In this document: piece by piece, positions 26,616 through 32,637 of the stretch
Numbering within the stretch: position 1 is the stretch's first letter
Layout of the letters: the number at the start of each line of letters is the position of its first letter
Assembly: GCA_937944105.1 (NCBI GenBank)
Contig: CALDZP010000059.1
Span: 1-32,637, forward strand
Direction of reading: 5' to 3'
From: an uncultured Ignavibacteria bacterium
GTDB taxonomy: Bacteria; Bacteroidota; Ignavibacteria; Ch128b
Length of the DNA: 32,637 nt
The notes under the pieces: generated by a model
What the model was told of the DNA's origin: nothing
Seen by the model: only the letters and a program-made list of their open reading frames with translations
Database searches by the model: none
Program-made: the position numbers and the translations under genes

Positions 26616-27231
26616 GACTCAAACTTTTTTCTTTTACTAAAATAATTGATGGATTAATAATTTTATAACGAAGTTGCTTTCCAAATTCAGCACCAAGTTG
26701 ATTTATTCTTAAATCTCTTTGATCTATTTTACCGTCAATCTTGAATATCTCTTCAAACTCTTCAACAAATTTTCCTGTTTCAACAGAAAATTTATCTCCA
26801 AAAATGTAACTTAAATATGCTGTGGAAAAGAAATGTACTAATTTATCTTTATCACTGAATTCAGTATCAGGTGAATCTTCGAAAATTCGTGATGGTAATT
26901 TTTTCATCTTTTCTTTAAAGATAATTGAATCAATTTCTGAAAAAACAGGAAAGTGTAAGTTAACATTGATAACTGGAATGCGGACTTTAAATACAGGATA
27001 GGTCATAGTTCCAACACAGCAGAATAGCAAAGCATCTGCAATATTAGAATCAGCTATTGTAAGCGCAAACTGAAAGATTGAATCGATAAGTGTCAATGTT
27101 TTTTCACGACCCTTCTCGAGTTCTAAATGTAATGCAATATAATCATTAACTTTACTCCCATATTTATAAATATCTTTTACCTGAGAATGTGCTATTGAGA
27201 AAAAAAATAAAATTACTAAAATTGTTTTCAA
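26593..27231 (-). CDS. Secreted protein of unknown function, VanZ/YfiM-like motif
   Basis: A 212-residue protein with a signal peptide (1-16, cleavage at AHS-QVK) and otherwise soluble appearance. It is not a family I can name. From about residue 127 it has DKDKLVHFFSTAYLSYIFG, an acidic GKFVEEFEEIFKIDG and RDLRINQLGAEFGKQL, a polar pattern (DK-HF, E, D, N, G, G) that recalls VanZ/YfiM-type membrane proteins, although here it lacks convincing membrane helices. Its start overlaps the carboxylase gene by four bases and its end overlaps the response regulator by 23, so it belongs to the same operon. The VanZ-like relation is weak. Confidence 0.6.
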   Translation of the reverse strand: MKTILVILFFFSIAHSQVKDIYKYGSKVNDYIALHLELEKGREKTLTLIDSIFQFALTIADSNIADALLFCCVGTMTYPVFKVRIPVINVNLHFPVFSEIDSIIFKEKMKKLPSRIFEDSPDTEFSDKDKLVHFFSTAYLSYIFGDKFSVETGKFVEEFEEIFKIDGKIDQRDLRINQLGAEFGKQLRYKIINPSIILVKEKSLSHGENINN

Positions 27232-28877
27232 GTTTGAATTACCCCAGTAATAAATTGTTTAGTAATAGGAGAATGATTTGCCATTTCAATTCCAAGTGAG
27301 ATTATTTTTCGAATATTTCTTGGATCAATGATATCATCAATCCATAATCTTGCAGCTCCATATAGTGGTTCACTTTGATGTTCATATCGTTCAGTAATTT
27401 CTTTTAGAAATTTTTGTTTTTCATGCTCATCGATTTGTTTCCCATCTTTCATCATTTGATTAATTTTAATGTTTAAAAGAGTATTGCTTGCTTGAGCACC
27501 ACCCATAACAGCAATTCTTGCATTTGGAAAGGCAAATATTAATCTTGGGTCATAAGCTTTGCCACACATTGCATAATTTCCAGCGCCATAAGAATTTCCA
27601 ACTATAAAAGTAAATTTAGGGACAATTGAATTTGCCACAGCATTTACCATTTTTGCACCATCTTTAATTATTCCACCATGTTCAGCTCGAGAACCTACCA
27701 TAAATCCAGTTACATCCTGTAAAAATATAATGGGTATTTTCTTTTGGTTACAATTCATTATAAAACGTGTTGCTTTATCGGCACTGTCGGAATAAATTAC
27801 ACCACCAATTTGTATTTCACCACTTTTAGTTTTAACTAATGACCGTTGATTTGCAACAATTCCTACAGCCCAACCGTCGATTCTTGCATATGCTGTTATT
27901 AGTGTTTTCCCATAATATTTTTTGTATTCATCCAGCTCACCATCATCAACAATGCAACTTAAGACATCATACATATCATACGGAGTAATTGTGTCGGTTG
28001 GTAATATTCCTAAAATATCTTCTGGAGAATTTTCAGGAGGGCGAGGAGTAGTTCTATTAAATCCTTCAAACTTTTGGCCAGAAATTTTATCAATTAAATT
28101 TCTAATTAATTGTATTGCTTCTTCATCATTCTTTACTTTGTAATCAGTTACTCCGCTGATAGCAGAGTGAACTTCAGCCCCTCCAAGTGCTTCATTATCA
28201 ATTTCCTCTCCAATAGCAGCTTTAACCAAGTGACTGCCAGCAAGAAAGACACTGCCTGTACCTTCAACTATAATTGCTTCATCACTCATGATTGGAAGAT
28301 AAGCTCCACCGGCAACACATGGACCCATTATCGCTGCAATTTGGGGAATTCCCATTGCAGACATTATTGCATTATTTCTAAAAATTCGTCCAAAATGTTC
28401 TTTGTCTGGAAAAATTTCATCTTGCATTGGAAGAAAAACACCTGCACTATCTACCAGGTAAATAATTGGTAACCGATTTTCCATCGCGATTTCTTGTGCA
28501 CGAAGATTTTTTTTACAGGTTATCGGAAACCATGCTCCTGCTTTTACTGTTGCATCGTTTGCAACAATCACACACAATTTTTTAGATATGTAACCTAAAC
28601 CTACAATTGTTCCAGATGCCGGTATATATTCATCATAAAGTTCATGACCTGCAAAAATTCCAATTTCAAAGAATTCTGTACCTGGATCAATTAAAAGTTT
28701 AATTCTATCTCGTACAAATAATTTTCCTTTTTTCTTGTGTGATTCGACCGCAGATTTTCCACCACCTTCTTTTATTTTATCAGCTTTTGCTTTTAATATT
28801 CTAATTAAATTTTTGTGATAATCTTGCCTCTCGAAAAAAGTAGAATCTTTTTTAATTACTCTATTTAATTTTGTCAT
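27228..28877 (-). CDS. Acyl-CoA carboxylase carboxyltransferase (beta) subunit, methylcrotonyl-CoA-like
   Basis: A 549-residue biotin-dependent carboxyltransferase that moves carboxyl from carboxybiotin to an acyl-CoA. The two crotonase-like halves are evident: N-terminal GPCVAGGAYLPIMSDE (185-200) with oxyanion glycines, and C-terminal GNSYGAGNYAMCGKAYDPR (about 427-445). Stretches such as FPDKEHFGRIFRNNAIMSAMG and the SGVTDY segment point to the methylcrotonyl-CoA carboxylase beta group (leucine breakdown) rather than propionyl-CoA, but substrate remains inferred. The biotin carboxylase/carrier alpha subunit is not in the window. It overlaps the acyl-CoA dehydrogenase by four bases. Confidence 0.88.
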   Translation of the reverse strand: MTKLNRVIKKDSTFFERQDYHKNLIRILKAKADKIKEGGGKSAVESHKKKGKLFVRDRIKLLIDPGTEFFEIGIFAGHELYDEYIPASGTIVGLGYISKKLCVIVANDATVKAGAWFPITCKKNLRAQEIAMENRLPIIYLVDSAGVFLPMQDEIFPDKEHFGRIFRNNAIMSAMGIPQIAAIMGPCVAGGAYLPIMSDEAIIVEGTGSVFLAGSHLVKAAIGEEIDNEALGGAEVHSAISGVTDYKVKNDEEAIQLIRNLIDKISGQKFEGFNRTTPRPPENSPEDILGILPTDTITPYDMYDVLSCIVDDGELDEYKKYYGKTLITAYARIDGWAVGIVANQRSLVKTKSGEIQIGGVIYSDSADKATRFIMNCNQKKIPIIFLQDVTGFMVGSRAEHGGIIKDGAKMVNAVANSIVPKFTFIVGNSYGAGNYAMCGKAYDPRLIFAFPNARIAVMGGAQASNTLLNIKINQMMKDGKQIDEHEKQKFLKEITERYEHQSEPLYGAARLWIDDIIDPRNIRKIISLGIEMANHSPITKQFITGVIQT

Positions 28878-30022
28878 AATAAATTCAGTATTGTTCGTGC
28901 TATTATTAATCGTTGAATTTCGGAAGTTCCTTCACCAATAGTTGTGAGTTTAACATCCCTGTAAAATTTTTCTACCGGGAAATCTTTTATAAATCCATAT
29001 CCACCATGGATCTGTATTGCTTGTTCAGTAATTTTCACTGCGCATTCACTTGCATATAATTTTGCTAAAGAAGCTTCATAGCTTACATCGTTTCCTTGAT
29101 CTTTCAAGAAAGCAGCTCTGTAAACTAACAATCTCGAAGCTTCAATCATTGTTTTCATATCCGCAAGTTTAAACTGAATTCCCTGAAATTCTGAAATAGA
29201 TTTTCCAAATTGTTCTCTTTCTTTCGAATATTTTAAAGCAGCTTCGAAGGCACCCTCAGCTAGACCTAAAGCCATTGCAGCTATAGAAATTCTTCCTCCC
29301 TGAAGAACTTGAAGAGCATTAATAAAGCCTTCATCTTCTTTCCCTAATAAATTTTCAAAGGGAACTTCAAGATTTTCAAATGATAATTGTGCTGTATCAC
29401 TAGCTCTACATCCAAGTTTGTTTTCTTTTTTCAAAACTATATATCCAGGTGAATTTGTTTCAACTATAAAAGCAGATATTCCTTTTTTACCTTTATCAGG
29501 ATTTGTTTTTGCAAATACGACTGCAACTTCACCGACCGAACCATGAGTGGCAAAAGTTTTAGAACCATTTATAATGTATTTATCCTTATCCTTTTTTGCA
29601 ATTGATTTCAAACTTCCAGCATCACTACCAGAAGTTGGTTCTGTTAAGCACCATGCACCAATAAATTTACCTTGGGCAAGATTAACTAAATATTTTTCTT
29701 TTTGTTCTTTGCTACCAAATAGATTTATATGATTTGTACAAAGCCCGTTGTGTGCAGCAACAGAAAGAGAGATTGATGGATCATACCGTGCGAGTTCTTC
29801 TACTATTAATGCATAATGTGTATACCCAAGTCCAGCACCTCCAAATTCTTCAGGAACTAAAATTCCCATAAATCCCTGTTCTCCAAGTTTTGTAAAAATT
29901 TCACGTGGGAAAATTTGTTCTTCATCCCATTTCATAATATTTGGTACAATTTCATTTTCAGCAAATTCACGAATAGTTTGTTGAATTAGTTTTAATTGTT
30001 CATCAAGTTCAAATCCAAACAT
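28874..30022 (-). CDS. Acyl-CoA dehydrogenase (short-chain type)
   Basis: A 382-residue FAD enzyme that makes the alpha-beta double bond in acyl-CoA and passes electrons to electron-transfer flavoprotein. Signatures include GAWCLTEPTSGSDAGSLK in the middle domain, IQIHGGYGFIKDFPVEKFYRD and GEGTSEIQ near the end. The catalytic base is Glu364 in that last motif, as in short- and medium-chain dehydrogenases; isovaleryl-CoA dehydrogenases have Ala there, so a classical leucine-pathway enzyme is less likely despite the methylcrotonyl-like neighbour. A strong ribosome site (GAGGAGGA, plus-strand 30027-30034) precedes the ATG. It is the first gene of the five-gene minus-strand operon. Confidence 0.93.
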   Translation of the reverse strand: MFGFELDEQLKLIQQTIREFAENEIVPNIMKWDEEQIFPREIFTKLGEQGFMGILVPEEFGGAGLGYTHYALIVEELARYDPSISLSVAAHNGLCTNHINLFGSKEQKEKYLVNLAQGKFIGAWCLTEPTSGSDAGSLKSIAKKDKDKYIINGSKTFATHGSVGEVAVVFAKTNPDKGKKGISAFIVETNSPGYIVLKKENKLGCRASDTAQLSFENLEVPFENLLGKEDEGFINALQVLQGGRISIAAMALGLAEGAFEAALKYSKEREQFGKSISEFQGIQFKLADMKTMIEASRLLVYRAAFLKDQGNDVSYEASLAKLYASECAVKITEQAIQIHGGYGFIKDFPVEKFYRDVKLTTIGEGTSEIQRLIIARTILNLL

Positions 30023-30400
30023 TGAATCCTCCTCAGGAAATTAGTTGTTGATGGAAAATTAAGATTAAACGAATAAAAGTTTGACTTTAGATTTTTGTGA
30101 GTCTTACAATATTTAGAGTTCATTTGGTTTGAGCTAAAGTTAAGAATTTATGATACTCGTTAATTTCAAAATTTGATCTTTTTGTTTGAATAAAAAATTA
30201 AATCGAATCATAGAAGTCAATTTTATTGCGTAAATGAATTTAGTTGCAAAATAAAAAAATGGTATGATAAATACTTTTGTTTGTAAGAATTTTCGTACAT
30301 GAAAAATACGACAGATGACTAATTGCAAAACTTTTATTGCAAATTATTATTGTACCAAAAATTAAAAGGGAACAAAGTTAAAAAAGAAAGTGAGGGTTTA
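30023..30400. other. Divergent intergenic region
   Basis: 378 bases between the divergent acyl-CoA dehydrogenase and Ycf48-like genes, very AT-rich. It contains the strong dehydrogenase ribosome site (30027-30034), a lone TACTTTTG (30272-30279) that resembles a Bacteroidota -7 element but lacks the upstream TTTG at the right spacing, and GAGGG before the ATG at 30401. No gene, tRNA or long repeat is visible. Confidence 0.4.
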
Positions 30401-32533
30401 ATGAAAATAAAAAACATATTATTAATTACTATAATTAATTTATTGACTCTGAATATTTCTCATTCTCAATGGTTCTGGCAAAATCCTAACCCACAAGCTA
30501 ATACTCTATATTCTTTTTATTTTACTGATGATTTGACTGGTTGGGCGTCAGGAGAATATGGAACAATTCTTAAAACTACAGATGGTGGTTTAAGCTGGAA
30601 AATTCAGAATAGTGGTACTTCTAAAAGGCTAGTGTCAATATATTTTTACAATAATAATGTAGGGTGGGCTGCAGGTAATAATGGTGTTCTTATAAAAACA
30701 ACAAATGGGGGGGAAACCTGGTTCTCTTTAGTAAGTGGTACAATAAATAATTTGTTACAAATAAAATTCCATAGTCTGGATACTGGTTGGGTTGTTGGTT
30801 CATTAGGTACTATTAAATTTACTACGAACGGAGGTAATACCTGGACAACTAAGAATAGTGGTACGGGATATAATTTATATTCTATAAAATTTGTAAGTAA
30901 AGATACTGCTTTCATTGTAGGTGATAGAGGATTGATTCTAAGAACATATAATAATGGTGGTACATGGGTAAACGTTGCAAGTGGTACGACAAAAAATTTA
31001 AACTCTTTATCTTTTGTTAATACTAATTTTGGTTATATATGTGGCGAACAGGGGACAATATTAAAAACTACTAATAAAGGAGCTTCGTGGACTTTATTGA
31101 ATTCAAATACTCAAGCATATTTAAATAATGTTTATTTCAATGATGAAAACAATGGTTGGGTTGTAGGAGGTGATTTTCAATTCAATGGTATTATCTTGAG
31201 AACTACAAATGGCGGTTTAAATTGGACAAAAACAACAGTTGGCAGAATATTTTATTCACTGTTTTATATAAATTCTAATTTTATAATTGCTGGGGGTATG
31301 GATGGAAGAATTTTAAAGACGACTGATAGTGGAAATTCTTGGTTTGAAATATCTTCTGGTGATAAAAATAACTTAGCATCCATTTATTTTTTTGATGAAA
31401 ATTATGGATGGGCTGTTGGTGAAAAAGGCACTATTCTTAAAACTACGAATGGTGGTGGAAATTGGGATTTGGTAAATTCTAATACTACAGCTTATTTAAG
31501 CGATGTATTTTTCCCTACAAGATCTATAGGTTGGGCGGTCGGATATGATTTTAGTTCAGGAAAAGGTATATTCAAAAGTACAGATGGTGGTTTAAACTGG
31601 TTTTACCAAAATGCTAATGTAAATGATGTTTTATATTCTGTTTGCTTTATTGATTCTCAAATAGGATGGGCTGTTGGTGCAAAGGGGAAAATTTTAAAGA
31701 CGACAAATGGTGGTGCTACCTGGTTAGATCAGATTTCAACTATAAATAATTATTTATTCGCGGTAAAATTTATAAATTCAAATATTGGTTGGATTGTTGG
31801 TGAAAAAGGTAAAATATTAAAAACGACTGATGGGGGAAACAATTGGTTTTTACTTCAAGCAAATTCTACTAATGAATTTAGGGATGTTTACTTTGTAGAT
31901 GAATTAAAAGGTTGGATTGTTGGTTCTAGGTATCCTAGTGGTTTTTCAATTTTAATGACAGTTGATGGTGGACTAACCTGGACAACTCAAAATAGTGGAT
32001 TGGAATATAGTCTTGAAGCAGTTCATTTTATAAACCAAAATACTGGATGGGCTGTTGGTGAATTAGGATCAATTATTATGACAACAAATGGAGGTGTTAC
32101 GTGGACTAAAATTGAAAGTGGTACAAATTTATTATTAACAAGTGTGTTTTTCTCAAATATCAATGTAGGTTGGGTTAGTGGTATTTCAGGTACCATATTA
32201 AAAACAAATAATGGAGGTGGAACGACTGATGTAAATAAATTTGATACAGCATATATGCCAAACAAATTCAATTTATTTCAAAATTTTCCCAATCCTTTCA
32301 ACCCAAGTACGAAGATCAGTTGGCAGTCTCCGGTGGGCGGTTATACAACACTCAAAGTATATGATGTACTTGGAAATGAAGTAGCAACATTAGTTGACGA
32401 ATACAAAAATGCAGGAAGTTATGAAGTTGAATTCAATGTAGGACAGACTATTAGTCTGGCAAGCGGAGTGTATTTCTATAAGCTTCAGGCAGGAAGCTTT
32501 GTGCAAACAAAGAAAATGATTTTAACAAAATAA
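30401..32533 (+). CDS. Secreted Ycf48-like beta-propeller protein with T9SS sorting domain
   Basis: A 710-residue exported protein. The frame is open from 30323, but the ATG at 30401 is preferred: GAGGG precedes it and a signal peptide starts at once (1-22, cleavage at SHS-QWF). Residues about 40-605 hold 14 repeats of roughly 42 residues with the core GWAVGxxGxILKTTNGGxxW, as in Ycf48/BNR proteins, enough for two seven-bladed propellers. From about 622 (FNLFQNFPNPFNPSTKISW) to the end is a T9SS type A sorting domain typical of Ignavibacteria. It is therefore probably displayed on or released from the cell surface. Ycf48 itself assists photosystem II, but bacterial relatives of this kind have no established role. 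Confidence 0.88.
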   Translation: MKIKNILLITIINLLTLNISHSQWFWQNPNPQANTLYSFYFTDDLTGWASGEYGTILKTTDGGLSWKIQNSGTSKRLVSIYFYNNNVGWAAGNNGVLIKTTNGGETWFSLVSGTINNLLQIKFHSLDTGWVVGSLGTIKFTTNGGNTWTTKNSGTGYNLYSIKFVSKDTAFIVGDRGLILRTYNNGGTWVNVASGTTKNLNSLSFVNTNFGYICGEQGTILKTTNKGASWTLLNSNTQAYLNNVYFNDENNGWVVGGDFQFNGIILRTTNGGLNWTKTTVGRIFYSLFYINSNFIIAGGMDGRILKTTDSGNSWFEISSGDKNNLASIYFFDENYGWAVGEKGTILKTTNGGGNWDLVNSNTTAYLSDVFFPTRSIGWAVGYDFSSGKGIFKSTDGGLNWFYQNANVNDVLYSVCFIDSQIGWAVGAKGKILKTTNGGATWLDQISTINNYLFAVKFINSNIGWIVGEKGKILKTTDGGNNWFLLQANSTNEFRDVYFVDELKGWIVGSRYPSGFSILMTVDGGLTWTTQNSGLEYSLEAVHFINQNTGWAVGELGSIIMTTNGGVTWTKIESGTNLLLTSVFFSNINVGWVSGISGTILKTNNGGGTTDVNKFDTAYMPNKFNLFQNFPNPFNPSTKISWQSPVGGYTTLKVYDVLGNEVATLVDEYKNAGSYEVEFNVGQTISLASGVYFYKLQAGSFVQTKKMILTK
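30539..32221 (+). repeat. 14 tandem Ycf48-type coding repeats (about 125 bp period)
   Basis: Degenerate protein-coding repeats, average period about 125 bases, from the first Gly-Trp codon at 30539 to the last unit ending near 32221. Units 6, 9 and 12 (Gly-Trp at 31154, 31529 and 31910) are longer than the rest, revealing a higher-order three-unit period of 375-381 bases. Confidence 0.85.
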
Positions 32534-32559
32534 TTAAAACAACAAATTTGGAGTTAGTT

Positions 32560-32637
32560 ATGAAAAAGTTAGTCGCACTAATACTTTTAATTTTTCTTTA
32601 TAATTCTTTGGTCGCCCAGACTTCATTAAATTTTCAT
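32560..32637 (+). CDS. Exported protein, 5' fragment cut by window end
   Basis: Only the first 26 codons are present. They encode a signal peptide (MKKLVALILLIFLYNSLVAQ, cleavage near VA-Q). TTTGGAG is eight bases upstream of the ATG, and the gene begins 26 bases after the Ycf48-like gene, so it may be cotranscribed with it. Nothing can be said of the mature protein. Confidence 0.7.
   Translation, partial: MKKLVALILLIFLYNSLVAQTSLNFH

Noticed and set aside
28110-28472. 120-codon plus-strand open frame inside the carboxylase gene
   Set aside because: It lies wholly antisense to a strongly conserved enzyme and has unnatural composition (many Cys, Asn, Ser), with no ribosome site.
30272-30279. 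TACTTTTG as promoter of the Ycf48-like gene
   Set aside because: No TTTG at 19-21 bases upstream, and the implied leader would be over 110 bases; too weak to call.
30140-30328. 62-codon minus-strand frame in the divergent intergenic region
   Set aside because: AT-rich, Phe/Ile/Lys-dominated product, no ribosome site and no recognisable domain; likely chance.
30539-32221. Regularly spaced repeats considered as a CRISPR-like or tandem DNA array
   Set aside because: The repeats are degenerate at DNA level, stay in one reading frame and encode Ycf48-type blades.

Overview
The window is AT-rich, gene-dense bacterial chromosome. It most likely comes from the Ignavibacteriota (Ignavibacterium/Melioribacter relatives in the Bacteroidota-Chlorobiota group). 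The grounds are two secreted proteins with type IX secretion (T9SS) sorting domains, one carrying the NFPNPFNPST-type signature common in that lineage, a PorV/PorQ-like barrel next to one of them, and two intergenic sites matching the Bacteroidota promoter pattern TTTG-N19/20-TAnnTTTG. I see no rRNA, tRNA, CRISPR array, insertion sequence or phage gene. The organism assignment is inference from protein style.

Layout. 1-4308 (+): a large T9SS cargo protein and a PorV-like outer-membrane protein, ending in a strong terminator. 12171-4506 (-): a nearly gapless run of macrodomain hydrolase, flotillin FloA, a membrane-anchored unknown, a UvrD/PcrA helicase, a lipoprotein that looks like an inactivated zinc peptidase, a family 2 glycosyltransferase and a SAM methyltransferase. 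12422-12634 (-): a monocistronic cold-shock protein with its own UUCG terminator. 12982-13395 (+): a small protein with an extremely acidic tail.

13527-23969 (+): asnS, then the membrane arm of respiratory complex I (nuoJ, K, L, M), an NhaD/ArsB-type ion antiporter, a small unknown, nuoN and the NAD(P)HX-repair enzyme Nnr, with gaps or overlaps of a few bases. tonB (24052-24711) follows with its own promoter and terminator. 30022-24915 (-): acyl-CoA dehydrogenase, acyl-CoA carboxyltransferase beta, a secreted unknown, an NtrC-type sigma-54 response regulator and a HIT hydrolase, all overlapping or abutting. 30401-32533 (+): a secreted T9SS protein of 14 Ycf48-like repeats. A further exported protein starts at 32560 and is cut by the window end.

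How the genes fit together: complex I oxidises NADH and pumps ions, the embedded antiporter may link proton and sodium gradients, Nnr repairs damaged NADH, and TonB spends the gradient at the outer membrane. The acyl-CoA genes suggest branched-chain or short-chain acyl-CoA breakdown. No single dramatic new system is evident. The best leads are the catalytically dead M2/M3-like lipoprotein, the three-blade super-repeat in the Ycf48-like protein, and the antiporter plus unknown ORF inserted between nuoM and nuoN.
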